A DNA stretch of 64,000 nucleotides from Siphonodentalium dalli (lineage: Eukaryota > Mollusca > Scaphopoda > Gadilida > Siphonodentaliidae), in contig CP136065.1 in NCBI GenBank assembly GCA_032622095.1, positions 205,822,151 to 205,886,150 of the forward strand. Direction: 5' to 3'. Position 1 is the first letter of the stretch; the number at the start of each line of letters is the position of its first letter. The position numbers and the translations under genes were made by a program. The notes beneath the pieces are model-generated. The model did not search any database and had not been told where the DNA came from. It saw nothing but the letters and a program-made list of their open reading frames with translations. Shown piece after piece: positions 12,301-24,235 of this stretch.

Positions 12301-12730
12301 GCGGGCCCATGAGACCACCAGGGCCTGCCCGGGCGTGCCCGGGCTTGCGCCATGTTCTTCTGGCACATATCGTCATTTAAGGGGTTAATGAAGCCGGCCG
12401 CGAACGAGATAGCGAGTCAATATTTGCAATATACCTTTAGTAAGTGCCTCGCTACCATTAGTCATCAATATATAATATGGTCGGGTCTATGCGTCCGTCT
12501 GGGCTCTCCCGGGTTCTTTTAGTCAATATCGGCATTTAAATGGTTAATAAACCCGCCGGTGGACGACACAGCAAGTCAATTTTCATAATATATGCTTATT
12601 CTGTATCCTACTACCATATGGCATCATATTAGACTGTCTGTGGGCCTATGAGACCACCAAGACCTGCCCGGGCGTGCCCGGGCTTGCCCGGGCGTGCCCG
12701 GGCGTGCCCGGGCACTAATTAGTCACACCG
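9348..12730. mobile_element. 3383-bp foldback (TU/FB-like) DNA element
   Basis: The termini are GGGTGTGACTAATTAGTGCC and its near-perfect inverse. A perfect 8-bp target duplication, gattaaaa, flanks it at 9340-9347 and 12731-12738. The paralogous uninterrupted site at about 26350-26375 ('ggattagatttaaacaatg') confirms the boundaries. Each terminus starts with GCCCGGGCAC-type decamer repeats, then tandem units of about 340 bp: three on the left (about 9424-10420), two on the right (about 12005-12660). Each unit is two diverged halves of about 162 and 178 bp. The 1.6-kb centre (10420-12000) has no transposase. Tandem-repeat-built long inverted termini with 8-bp duplications resemble sea-urchin TU and Drosophila FB elements. 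Mobilisation would have to be in trans. Confidence 0.85.
11028..11535. repeat. Nested inverted array of a GGACATTTMCCCACC motif
   Basis: The left block 11028-11165 repeats '(c)ggacatttacccacc' variants about eight times. The right block 11420-11535 repeats its reverse complement ('gggtaaatgtccggtg') about seven times. About 250 bp without repeats separates them. It looks like a second, smaller foldback element inside the larger one. No clean target duplication was found. Confidence 0.7.
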
Positions 12731-13039
12731 GATTAAAACAATGCGCTATACACAAATAAAAGCACAACATTGGAAATGTTTCCGCTTGGAGTCAGGAATA
12801 GAAATTCAAGAACTGACTAGTGCGCAAGCATAATATAAAACGCATAACAGTAGTACAATGATACATAATTAATAGCAAATAAATAGCAATAAATTATCAA
12901 GGCTGCACATCGAAATACGTAAAGTAGTTTCTAACATCATATTTAGCATTGACAAGGTATTTATAATATTTGATGAATCGCGGATGAACCTATCAATGCG
13001 TCAAACTGAGTGAGACAGAATGTCACAGTTCAACCCCAA

Positions 13040-14560
13040 ATACTGTTTGGTGTCTTTTAAAGTTTTTTTTATGTAATTTATTTTTATTTTACTACAATCC
13101 GTCACCATTAAACATTAAAGGTGGACATAATAACTATATATTATCTATGAACAAATAGAATCTTATAACAACAATTATCACATGCAGGTTTGAATAACCT
13201 GTCTTTGAACTTGTCCTTTTTCTTGTTCTGTCTTTTAAATTATCTATAGCATTTAATCTTGCTTATGTGTTATTTAGGCAATTTTATTCTTACTGTATGT
13301 TCAGTTTTTGTGATACTGCAGGGTCGGTCTAAAATTCGAAATTCAAGTTTTGTAGAAATTTAATTTTAAAAGTTTTTGACCAGATTGATTTCCGGTCAAG
13401 TGTCGTTAATTAAATTGAGGACACTTATTAAAAAAGGCTTTGTTAGTTGACTCAGTCCATTTTATTGCCTTCCTTTCTAGATTGTATTCTTGGGTAATAA
13501 ATTGTATTACCATATTTGGCATATATTTTTCTTATTGCACCTTGTCACATAAATGTATCGTTTTATTAATAGTATATTGTTAATTGCAAGTGTGCTGATG
13601 CTGAAGTATATTCAGAGAAGTATTTCTTCAAACTTTGATGGAATTTTCAAGTTACATTTGGTGTACATTGTTTTTTAAATTTTACCAATTACTACCAATA
13701 ACACATAAGCAACGAGTTTCGCTCTGATGACATGTAACAAACAAATGTTCTATAGTTTCATTTTCCTTTCCGTAAACTCTGCACAATTTTGATGATATAA
13801 TCTTACAATTTTCAAGGAAGACGTTTTGACCAAAGTGTTGTGATTTATTTGGAAGGCTTGCAGTTTCGTGTTTTTGTGGTTTTAAATGTTTGCTTATATA
13901 TTGAATCCCAGCGAATATCATTTGATTCTAGGTTTAGTTTGTGCTCCCATCCTACCTGCGCGCATGGCTTATTTGGAATGACAAGGGTTACAATTTTCCA
14001 CCAGAGATGATTGTTCAAATTCTGTTCACGAATTACACTTTCTGCCAAATCAGTTCTACAACTTTCAGTCATTTTTTGTGTCAGAGTGGCTGTTGTGCCA
14101 GAGCGGCTGTTTCCTATATTCTACTTCTGTGTTGGGGTCTCTGGATAATGTAGCGTAAGCTAATAAGACATTTCTCCAGAATGGCTTGAATCGCTTAGCA
14201 ATTCTCACCAGACTGGCTTTATTAAAATTTAGAAGAGCTGAGCCTCCATATAGGTGCATTTTATCTATTATGATTATTTTCCAATCTAAGTAGTTTAAGG
14301 AATCTAGGAATTTTCTAAGCCATGTGATTTTTAAAGATTTAATATCTGGAATTTTTAGTCCAACATTTTCAATATTTTGGACTAGTGTGTCTCTCTTAAT
14401 TTTGTCTCTCCCCCCCCCAAAAAATGCAACAGCAAGCCCTGCATTTCATTCAATATTTGTGCAGGTTATTCGGGTAAACCGCCAATAATTGGTAATTTTT
14501 TTATCACAGTAGTTTGTCCAATATGAGACATTTTCTTTCCAATTTTAGAATTAACCGTTT
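13040..14560 (-). pseudogene. L1/Tx1-like LINE, 3' third, frameshifted
   Basis: Minus-strand translation gives in order DKIKRDTLVQNIENVGLKIP and TWLRKFLDSL (14410-14280), GGSALLNFN...FKPFWRNVLLAY and KQPLWHNS (14259-14065), FKTTKTRN (about 13880), and CRVYGKENETIEHLFVTC (13800-13720). This is the region downstream of the reverse transcriptase in L1/Tx1-clade LINEs. Several stops and frameshifts break it. The A-rich 3' end is near 13045. Comparison with copy 2 of the host retroposon shows it was inserted between two of that element's blocks. Confidence 0.85.
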
Positions 14561-14562
14561 TT

Positions 14563-15310
14563 CATAAAGCATCTAGCCAAACTTCGAAAGTTCAAATATG
14601 AACCGCTCCTGTCGAGAGTAGAAACGTTTGAGTGATTTTGGCGATACCATGTGTTGTAGTAATTGGCTCAATTTGAGTGAAAAGAGAGCAGAGTATGTGA
14701 TTGATTGAATTGATGGTCGAGCACAAAATATTTTCTTTGCATCGAAATTAGATATATGTTGCTCAGCATTACACCGTTCAATTTTGAATTCATGTTCATA
14801 TATGTGATACGAACGATCCACTGCAGCGTGTGAAGTTTGACAGTTAGAATGTTTTGTTTCGTCATGTCCAATATCCGAACAGCGTGCATATATAAATTCT
14901 TTGCTTTTACAGTGTTCCTGACCATGGGCATATTCCTGAAATTTAAACATTGTAATGGATTTGGAACATTAATACTTAAATCTACCTCCACGTACCCAAC
15001 CTTCAATGATGGTGGATGTTCGCATCGACTGAATAGAAGGTAAGAAGATAACTTTTCATATGAAATGTTTGTCCATCTACGGACTTCTGTAACTCTCTCT
15101 GGTGCCAACAGAGCCAATATCTTTAACTCAGAAGAATCAACTATATCGCGAGTTCTGAACAAAGATCTGCTACCGTTTAAGATCTTGTGAGTGAGGAGTA
15201 ATCAATACTGGTGTTTGTGCAATAAATGTTAATTGCATAAGAGTGTCAGATTGTATTTTTCTTGAGCTTTTTTGCAACGTTTTATTAATGACAAATACGG
15301 AAGGTTTCTT
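14563..15310 (-). pseudogene. Retroposon ORF1 (gag-like zinc-knuckle protein), copy 1
   Basis: The minus strand encodes GVTEVRRW-like and PPSLKVGYVEVDLSINVPNP, followed by a zinc-knuckle block whose cysteines are partly lost (FQEYAHGQEHCKSKE, ARCSDIGHDET, NCQTSHAAVDRS). This is the nucleic-acid-binding part of jockey/CR1-type ORF1 proteins. The cysteines mutated to Phe, Tyr or His, together with two frame switches, make it non-functional. Homologous copies lie at 28120-29405 and 48830-49745, all on the minus strand. Confidence 0.78.
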
Positions 15311-15639
15311 GACATTCTGACCTCAACCGAGAAACAAGTACTGAGGATATACCTCAGCATCAGTGGAACTTACGTTTTTGTTTTTTTGAGTTGCCATATG
15401 AAAAGGAAATAATCGACTAGACCTGCAGTCGCCATCCACCACCCTCCACATTGAGGCAGTCGTGACTATTACCATATTGAAATATTTAACAATCATGAAA
15501 ACGAAATACAAAGAGACATGACACGAAAGAAACAATATACATGAAAAACAGAACAGACAACTAGACATCAGGAACAAAATACAACAGATGACATACATGT
15601 AAACTGAAACACTGTACATATGCATTACTAGCCGATTGA

Positions 15640-15885
15640 TTGAACCTGGTCAACTCAGTCACCCATCTTGAAGAGATGTAAGGACCAAAGAGGACCATGC
15701 GCTAAGCCGCATTCGTAGGTCGATGCCTCACGTGATACATCCGCCTAATACATTCAGGACTCCAACACCCCACCTCACGGGATACACACCACGGCAAACA
15801 GGGTGTCACAGTGGGGGATTATTACCACTCGGAGTGGGGCGTTAGACCTATTCTACCCCGGCCCACACGTGGTTGAAAATTGAAT
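15640..15885 (-). repeat. Family-D interspersed repeat (LINE/SINE 3'UTR-like), copy 1
   Basis: Contains 'cacctcacgggatacacacc', 'gcaaacagggtgtcacagtg', 'gttagacctattctacc' and 'ggcccacacg'. Related copies occur at 30880-31050 and 52150-52490. The reverse strand ends in 'ggttcaatcaatcgg', reminiscent of a short ATCA retroposon tail. The class is not certain. Confidence 0.6.
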
Positions 15886-18685
15886 AATTGGACATAAATG
15901 CGTGCATTGTTTTTGGCATTTTGATTGAGTATTTACGACGTACAATTAGGTTTCATCTCGTGAGGAGTTGGATTCCAAAGTTTATCACAAGAAGTTGGAA
16001 ACAGAAGTTGCACAGACAGGGTCCGAGCTGGACTAAAATGTACTTTTGCCAAATCATTTGCAAAATGAAAATATTTGTTGCCAAATTCTTTTCGAATTTG
16101 CCAAATGATAGTATATTTTTATGCAACAGTGAGTCGTATTTTGTGTTTATCATACAACAATAAACCAATCACCGAACAATGGAATTGTAGATGGGTCGCT
16201 TCATCAGAAGGGCACATTACAACCTCGTCTTAATAAAGGTGTGAACTTTCCTAGAACTTATAAAACACCACTAATATAATTATATTGTGAGTTTCCTGAA
16301 ATGAATGGTATTGATTGACCCATTTTTTCAAATTTCTCGTGGAATTAAAAATTAACTTGCCAAAACTTTTGCCAAATGAAAATATTTTTGGCCAAATATG
16401 AATTATTTTTGCCAATGGCAAATTTGGCAAGTGGCAGCACGAACCCTGTGCACAGAAGAGAACAGGGTATAGTTAAGACACTCAGGCAGGGTAATTCTGG
16501 GTGTAGTCACATACTCGGCGTGCATGAGGCCGCAAACAAACACTCGGGAGTGTACATGGAACTCGGGTGGGTATCGCCGAAAGCAGTCAAAGTCTGGACG
16601 TGGGCATGTACTACAAGAATGCCCCGGGATGGGGAAAGCTGCATGTAGCATCGGAGCGGGTAAGTACAGTAAAACAACTCGAGATGGGGAACGTTGTGTG
16701 TATTCAAACTTTCAAACACCCGGGAAGGTATTAATGAATAATGCTTAAAAATAATCGGACTCCATAACACTATAGCTATAGTGCTTCATGCAATTGAAAT
16801 TGATGAATAACAGTCACTCATACTGCTTTCCTTGACCCAGAACCTTTGCCGCGGCATCCTGTATAATTAGTACCATTTAATACTGATTAAATTGTCAAGG
16901 ATTGTCACGACACTTCATCGGAAGCTCCGCACGGGTGGTTCGTTGTTATATTATGGATTCCTCGGTAGAATTTATGACATGGTCGAGTAAGAAAATGTCG
17001 GTCATTCTCTATATAACTTGGTTGACCAATGGAATACTAATACGACGAAATGACAATGCCATATCGCTAGTGTGTTATCCGTGTTCACCATCGGTGGTCA
17101 TATGTATCCGTTAAATAAACATGCGAGTAATACACTCAAACTATTCGACCAAGGGTATAGTCTATTCCATACCAGTCCACTAGCCTTACGACTAGGGGAC
17201 ACATCATACTGTCACTACCAGAGACATTGCGACAAGGAGCGTCGCGTTCTTCAAAATTAACAAAGCTAATGTTCGACCCTCAATTGAAAGAATTCCTATC
17301 ATATGGAAGGTTGTTGCAGGGTGTGAACACTGGTGTTGTCTCACTCCTAAATTTGATTGCTCTTGTCGCCTCTGGGCTGTGGCATATGGCCAAGGGCCGG
17401 TCCCACCAGCTTCTATTCAGGAGTCTCTTCCAATGCGCGCATATAAAATCCTTATTCCAACGACGAGGCCACGTTTTTCGACCTGGTTGGTGGCATTTTG
17501 ATAATGTCTTATAATGCTGTGAATTGCGCACAATGGACTATATGTTGTTTATATGAAGCAATCCATGTGAACCAGCACATCTAGTACTGTTCTGACAGAT
17601 ATATCATTGCCGTATATGAACCGTCGCGTTCTCACGAGTCTAATTCGTGCACCAATAACATGTCACGTTACATTTGTACCTGACATTTTCTGAGACATTT
17701 CCTTGCTGGTCCATGTGAATGCGCCATTATGATACAATGTCTGAAATGGTAATGTTTTCAAAAACTAAATCTTTCATAGATGAAGCTACATCCTCAAATT
17801 TGTGGATTTATTCATCACGACCGTCTGCCATTTTAGAATGTACACATAAAATACTGTAGACGATTGCAGGGAGTAAGTATATATTCTTCGAAGAGCGATG
17901 TGCGAGTCGAGTTAGGAACCCACCCACTATTTATTGACGTGGCATGCAGACCTCCATGGTATGTAATTAAGATAATGTCACGGTCCGACTGTAACCGTCT
18001 ACGCAGTTCTGCGTTGGAAGAACATGGAGCATCGGTGAAGAAATCAATCTTTAAAACGGCAGAATCACCAGGGTGGACAGTTTCAGACCTACACAAAATA
18101 AAACAGTGGCCCCGTTCGGATTCTGATTGATAATTACATTTAGGGAGAGAGAGAGAGAGAGAGAGTCTCATTGATTAATGTTAAAAACAACTGGAGGTAA
18201 TGCATTACGCAATACCGACTTCCCAAACTAAAGTATGAAATAGAACCTTATCATCTTCATAGAACATCGATAGAAAATAGGATCATTTTCACCAGACTGC
18301 GAATAAGTAATCATACATTGGCTATTGGATAATGGCGTCATACACCACCACCGACGGCACTGGAACAAAGACTTCGTATATCTTGTTCCGATGACGCTAT
18401 AGAATATAAATATTTATAATGCGGCACTTACCGCACACCATGTCTCGAGCTCTTTATTCTTTTAACACATTTCCCATTTTTTGTCAGCTTCAACAGAGGC
18501 ATACATGTATGTAATCTGAACATCTCACATTGAGAATAGCAATTCCTCACCTTTGTTACGTTCTTTTGACCAAATATGTTTGTATGCTCTGAAAAGACTT
18601 ATCGATGACTGGGAACTTTATCGGCTGCTTTGATGGTGTAACACAAGAGTGACACAAACGCTCTTTTATAACTGAAAGAAATGCC
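15886..18685. other. Intergenic-looking stretch
   Basis: Short runs of 'ttgccaaa(t)' recur at 16045-16440 and a brief (GA)n lies at 18143-18165. Frames at 16376-16770 and 17833-18171 show no recognisable protein. Confidence 0.5.
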
Positions 18686-19212
18686 AACATATCCTCGCGA
18701 AAAACGACCTATAAAGTGAAATAGATATATAATTTGATTAATTTATTCTGAATAAGCATATAATGGAGTGATGTCCGTTATTTCGTTTTATGGCGCGGGC
18801 CATAGTGAAAACACATGTTAAACAGCGTTCACCTGAAAAGTCGTGACGGTTTTATTTATGTCATTGTCCGCACATAATCTGCTTAGAATCGCCTCATTTT
18901 GAGTAGATAATGTGACTAAAATGCTCTCATTTTCAGCACATTTTCGACTCAAAATGAGGCGATTCTAAGCAGATTAAACCTAAAAAAAGTTCTATTCTAA
19001 GCAGATTATGTGCGGACGATGACATAAATAAAACCGTCACGACTTTTCAGATGAACGCTGTTTAACATGTGTTTTCACTATGGCCCGCGCCATAAAACGA
19101 AATAACGGACATGACTCCATTATATGCTTATTCAGAATAAACTAATCAAATTAAACCTAACATAAGTTCTATTATAAGCAGAGAATGTGCTGGTTTTTGG
19201 GAGAACAGGCTG
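18686..19212 (+). mobile_element. Family-A MITE, copy 2, with internal fold-back
   Basis: Flanked by an 8-bp duplication, gaaatgcc (18678-18685 and 19213-19220). The ends are (c)aacatatcctcgcg and tgggagaacaggctg. Unlike other copies, a segment of about 160 bp (18730-18889) recurs in reverse complement at 18994-19152 with almost no mismatch, making a long hairpin inside the element. No ORF. Confidence 0.82.
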
Positions 19213-19220
19213 GAAATGCC

Positions 19221-21190
19221 GTTTCAGGAATTAAACAGCACGGATCGCTATTTATTATTTTTCTCGACTAAATGGATTCTCCAATTCAGTTGTACAAGTA
19301 TAGACCTGAATGGTATATTATTCTTATGTGTGGAGGGTTTTCAGAAAACATGAGCAGATGACAGATAATAAAAGTCGGAGACATGACCTATAAACAGATT
19401 TACTCTCTTATGCTGGCGTAAAAAGATAATAAACAATTACATGTATTTATTTTTAAGACCGGAAATATTGCAATATTGATGTGTTACTATATCTGATTTC
19501 AGTACAGAAGAACACGTGTCACTTTAAAGTATCACAGCTGATAATCTAACACAAGAGTGAAAAATTCATCGGCATTACAAATGAGTAGACTTTACATTCC
19601 AAAGTACATATAAATGTTATAATTTAATTGACATAATATAGGTTCTCAGCGTTGTATGTTCCAAGCACCAATCAAAGATCTCCCAATAAGAATTCCACTA
19701 TTTGAAATTGGAGATCGAAGTCTTACACGTACAACTTCTCTTTGAGATTTCACACTCATTACGATAGGGATATTAACGAAGCCATAAGGTGTTTTTTATT
19801 GACGAGTAACGTCTCATTGTGGAACATCGCGTGAAGATTCCCAAATAACCTTCTTTGTTGGTGAGAACTTTAAAGTATCTTAAGTATCACGATCTCTTTA
19901 GAGATTGGAACTTCGATATTCAATTTCGAGTCATTTATTTCTCATTTCATTGACAAAGGCATTGAGATAAATATAATATGATAATATGCAAGGCATATAT
20001 TGAACGACCCCGGCATAATAGTAACAAGACGGACAATGCGAAGGATCGTGCAAATAGTCGTGGAACTATATGCATATATTATAGGCCTATACGCATGTCA
20101 GCGACGCGAATGCCTGATTAATAATGTACATCGTTTCGGATACCAGTGGACTTCGATAATTATATATGCTTTAATATAGCCTTAATATAGCCTATCGGCA
20201 TTTGATAATAAAAGCCTCTACATTGCGATTAAGCGAAGACGACATGACACCGCAAAGACAAATGACGTTTTAATGACGCCGTAACTGCGTTCAGTTAGCT
20301 AACAAATGAAACTGATCTGATATGAACCTTTGTATGACATATTCATAACAACATACTGTTTATAAATAAATACTTCAGTTGTCCATTGCCACATATCGGA
20401 AGTTGCGAAGTAGCAAATTCGTTTCATTACCGATTCCGCGATTTTGTGAAACCACTGCCGGAAGTCACGTGATTTTTTCACGAAAAAGTTGGTTCGGTAC
20501 AAATTTCACCTGCACGGTATACTGTAAATTATATGTGACGTCACAAGTACGTACGCCCGTATGTTACCTATACACGACCCGAGCTCGGCGCTAGCGCGCC
20601 GAGCGGGGTCGTTATTAAATATGAACACATATTTACACATTTACAGAGGAATATTGTGAGGTGTTTACATCGATCCGTCGGATGCGGTTTACAGTCACAT
20701 GGTGGTTTGGAGTTTCATAGTTTTACTATAGCGTTGTTAGCTTGTGTCATATTCCGACCCTGTTAATATTGATTTAATGACTCAATCACGAACTAACTTA
20801 GCGGTCGTAAATCTGGATGTCCGGTAAGTAGTGATTACATACGGATACCAATTCAGTTATTACGATCACAAATGCCGAACTTGCGAATTCCTGGCACGAT
20901 GAGTCGATTTCCCTTCAAGTTATGTATCAAAGAAAGGACATTTTATAGCCTACAACATACACTGGGGATATTATATTATTATACCCCCAAATGTCCAGTA
21001 TATTTTGCAAGTTTCCGGTACGATATCTCAAGTTATATGTCAAAATATAGGGGTTTCAATGACAAGATTATAGATTTATTGATATACTGTGTGAGATGAC
21101 TAATTTCGCGAAGATAATAGGGATACGGAAGTTGGTGTGTTCTTGCCAAAAATCGGGCGTGTGAACCTTGTCACTGGTATAGTATGTATC
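19221..21190. other. Unannotated stretch with one GC-rich hairpin
   Basis: The only feature seen is a GC-rich palindrome at 20575-20611 (cgaccc...gctcggcgc/gcgccgagc...gggtcg). 'aacgaccccg' at 20003 is inverted at 20605-20614, so a decayed 612-bp MITE is possible. No coding evidence. Confidence 0.4.
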
Positions 21191-21616
21191 CAACATATTC
21201 TCGCGCAAATACGCATATACTCGACCTATAATGTGAAATACGCATATAATCGACATATAATGTGAAATACGCATATACTCGACATATAATGTGAAATAGA
21301 TACATTACGTGATAATTTAATTCTGAAATAAGCAGATAATGAACTCTTACCCGTTATTACGTTTTATGGCGCGGGTCACAGCGGAAACACCTGTTAAAGA
21401 GCGCACACACGAATAGTCGTGAGCTGGCTTATTTGTATCATTGTCCGCCCATAATATGCTTAGAATCGTCTCATTATGTGTCGATAATGTGACTAAAATG
21501 TTCTAAATTTCAGCACTTTATCGAATCAACATGATGCGATTCTGAGCAGATTATCTACCTAAACCAAATTCTATAATAAGCAGATAAAATGTGCGGTAAT
21601 TCGGGAGAACAGGCTG
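21191..21616 (+). mobile_element. Family-A MITE, copy 3
   Basis: Starts caacatattctcgcgcaaat and ends cgggagaacaggctg. A 30-bp block ('tacgcatataatcgacatat...') near the left end is triplicated. No ORF. Confidence 0.75.
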
Positions 21617-21654
21617 ATATATCAGTATATCTGGCATTTTTCCCAAAGGGCCTG

Positions 21655-21825
21655 TGGCAGTCATCGTCATCTTGATCACCACCATACTCATGATTGTTCT
21701 CGTAATTAGCATCTTCATCGCCGTCATCATCATTATTATTATCGTCATCGTCGTTGTCATTGTCATCGCCATCACCACCACTCTCGTCATTACCATCGTC
21801 ATTACTGTCATTATTTCTGCATTAT
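21655..21825. repeat. Degenerate trinucleotide low-complexity tract
   Basis: Imperfect CAT/CGT/ATT triplets give Met/Thr-rich or Ile/Val-rich frames on the two strands. Not a gene. Confidence 0.85.
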
Positions 21826-21910
21826 TATTATTTATGCATCACGCGTATTATGATCTCACACTCATTCTTTTTCAGTCATATTTTAATTAGGATGCCAAGG
21901 AATAACACTA

Positions 21911-22512
21911 TTTGACCCTTTTCAAAAGAGCTACCCTGCCCTATATTATATATGCGAGTCGACCATCGGTCGCCTCGTATATATATGAGATTGCATTGGC
22001 CTAACATTTTTTTTTTAATTGTTTATAATTTTTTCTTACATTCTTTAACAATTTTTATCATTTTTGTTATCATTCTTTCTTATATTCTTTAACAATTTTT
22101 ATCAGTTTTTCTATTTTGTTATTACATTCTAAGACAGTTTTTTTTAATCATTTTTATCTTATATTCTTGAACAGTTTTATCTTTTTTTTATATCCTTTTT
22201 TCTTACATTCTTGAACAATTTTATAATTTTTTATAATTTTTCTTTCATTCTTTTTAAATTTTTATCATTTTTTTCTTACAATCTTTAATAATGCTTATCA
22301 TTTGTTATTATTTCTTAACTTCTTTAACAATATTATTATTTTTTTTTTATTTTCTTAAATTTTGTTAACAATTATAAAAAATAATTATCAAATTTGTTAG
22401 GTCAATGCATTCTCTTATATATGCGAGGCGACATATGGTCGACTCGCATATATAAGAGAATGCATTGGAACATGGTTTTCGCAAAAATTCAGGAAGCCAA
22501 GGCCCTTCTGAG
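21911..22512. mobile_element. TTAA-type palindromic MITE, subfamily 2, copy 1
   Basis: The left part reads (t)gacccttttcaaaagagct, similar to the left end of the copy at 25068. It is followed by a hairpin module at 21950-22010, a T-rich spacer of about 380 bp built from 'ttacattctttaacaattt' variants, and a mirror-oriented module at 22405-22470. The right flank 'ggttttcgcaaaaattcagg' is shared with the 25068 copy. The outer ends have decayed. Confidence 0.7.
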
Positions 22513-22929
22513 TTTCGGGACTAAGTGAAGCAGAATTTCACTCTAGCAGGTTCTTCCCAGTAATATCGCGGAATTTATTTTCGCCTTGCTCACAACACAA
22601 CACAACATTCCTCGTGCATTTAAATATACGGGCGGCGTTGGCGGTGGGTATGCTGTTAAAATATTCAGCTCCGTCAAAAACCGCCATAAACAGAAAGAAT
22701 GGTAAAAATAGACAGACCTTGTTCTTATACCAATCATACATATGGCATAAACAGTATGTTATTGTGAAATGTTTTCCGTTGTTATGTAAACAAAAGCAAA
22801 AAAACGTTCCAGAACCTGGCTTTTGTTTATATCCGGATATGGTAAACAGCAGGCTCTTGTTTACGTACACCATCGTACGTCTTGACAACAATATACTATT
22901 AACGCGCTGATTATGTTTGGCATATGAAC
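22513..22929. other. Unrecognised open stretch
   Basis: The minus strand is open for 117 codons at 22891-22538 and a second frame is open for 64. Neither resembles a family I recognise. Could be chance. Confidence 0.25.
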
Positions 22930-23330
22930 AAAACTATATAATAATAATAATATTTGTATAGCGCTTATCCTCAATAAGCGGGCCCTAAGCGCTTGACATA
23001 AACATAAACACGAAATATAAATATACACAATATCAAAGTCATTTTCTGAAACGCCGCGCAAACAAGTAAGTTTTCAATAACTTTTTAAAGTCGTCAAGAG
23101 ATGGTGACTGTTCAAGAATATATTTTAATATTCCGTCTGTTGACGGCGATTTGAACAAATATGAATATTTCTACAACGAACGCCGCCCGTGCCTTTAAAG
23201 ACGCACAATACAGATACGTTGCATTATAGAGACACACACATACATCACGATAAGATCACACAAGCCACGAAAAGACACAAACTAAATTAATAGAACATAC
23301 AAGGCCGCCAAACCCGAAGGGCGCATAACA
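22930..23330 (-). repeat. LINE/SINE 3' end with 'gcgctat..attattatt' tail
   Basis: Reading the minus strand, the sequence ends '...ggataagcgctatacaaata(tta)n', the usual 3' terminus of CR1/L2-related retroposons. The same tail type ends the LINE at 42597. No coding part was recognised. Confidence 0.6.
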
Positions 23331-23392
23331 GAAGCATTGATGAGGGGAATCGTGACTCCCATTGCATGTGATGTAACATAAACTACTCTTAA

Positions 23393-23610
23393 CCCTTTAC
23401 CCAACAAAACGGCCAAAACCGGCCAAATAAAGCTTCAACAGCCTAAAATATCTTCGGTCTGTCTCAATAAAACCATACAAATATGGATATCATTGGAACC
23501 GGCTCATTGCCCACATTGTGATAGTTACAGTTATACCCTGTGCCAATGCATTCTCTTATATATATGAGTCAACCATAGGTCGCCTCGCATATATAAGAGA
23601 ATGCATTGGC
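23393..23610 (+). mobile_element. TTAA-type palindromic MITE, subfamily 1, truncated
   Basis: TTAA (23389-23392) is followed by ccctttacccaacaaaacgg, the subfamily-1 terminus, then 'ggccaaataaagcttcaac', 'cggtctgtctcaat' and one hairpin module at 23543-23610. It stops there, next to a family-G MITE. Confidence 0.8.
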
Positions 23611-23625
23611 CATGTCCATGCTTAA

Positions 23626-24041
23626 ACGGACATGGCTCATTCGAACCCTTCAATTTGTTTCTACGTAATTTGGAGCAACGAATACGATATGTCGATAAAT
23701 AAACGAACTATTGATATATCAGCTTCAGAGTCACAGCCATTTTTCAGCCGTTTTCAACTTTTCGCCAGAAGTCAGACAAACGCTCTTTATTGCTACCATA
23801 TCAGGAATAGACTACCACGGAACGCTCTTTTCTATTCCATGTCGTGCACATGGCTGTTTTGTGTTTGGGACCCAAACACCCTATTCACAGTTGTATTTTT
23901 CATTACTTCAATGCGTCTTTTTTGTGTTACATAATGCTCGTAGAAAGGTAGTTCAGATATTTATCGACCTATTCCGATACTGAGAAAATTCAAAATCAAA
24001 TAATATTATGTGTATTTTGGAGTGCAAACCGCCATGTGGCT
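23626..24041 (+). mobile_element. Family-G MITE (TTAA target), copy 1
   Basis: TTAA on both sides (23622-23625, 24042-24045). The ends are acggacatggctcattcg and gccatgtggct, weakly inverted (acatggc core). Homologous copies lie at 56789 and 58956. Frames of 90-100 codons cross it but differ in every copy, so no protein is claimed. Confidence 0.78.
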
Positions 24042-24059
24042 TTAAACGGTACCGCTTGT

Positions 24060-24235
24060 TGGCGTCGCTATCCCAGTCCCTTAGACATCGCTAGCCCAGT
24101 CTCGTAGGCATAGCTAGGCCAGTCTCGTAGGCATCGCTAGCCTAATCTCGTAAGCACCATTAGCCCAGTCTTGTAATCATCGCTAGGCCAGTCTCGTGGG
24201 CATCGCTAGCCCAATCTCGTAAGCACCATTAGGAC
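24060..24235. repeat. 23-bp minisatellite, about 7-8 copies
   Basis: Unit 'catcgctagcccagtctcgt' plus agg, with 'caccatt' variants alternating in the later copies. Confidence 0.88.

Larger units (their letters stand above)
9205..15310 (-). mobile_element. ORF1-only non-LTR retroposon, copy 1 (interrupted)
   Basis: Read on the minus strand, a degenerate ORF1 (15310-14563) is followed directly by a 3'UTR whose pieces lie at 13036-12739 and 9347-9228. It ends in a (TCAA/ATCA)n tail at 9227-9208. The same ORF1-3'UTR order, with no endonuclease or reverse transcriptase between, recurs in copy 2 (26236-29405). The copy is split by the foldback element (9348-12730) and by an L1/Tx1-like LINE tail (about 13040-14560). 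Ignoring insertions, about 1.3 kb remains. Confidence 0.65.

Noticed and set aside
16403-16770. Overlapping ORFs on both strands
   Set aside because: Mutually overlapping frames with no motif, start context or splice sites that I can support.
21551-21890. Met/Thr-rich or Val/Ile-rich membrane protein
   Set aside because: Degenerate trinucleotide tract; hydrophobicity is a frame effect.
23632-23983. 100-codon proteins in family-G repeats
   Set aside because: The frames are not preserved among the three copies; no motif recognised.
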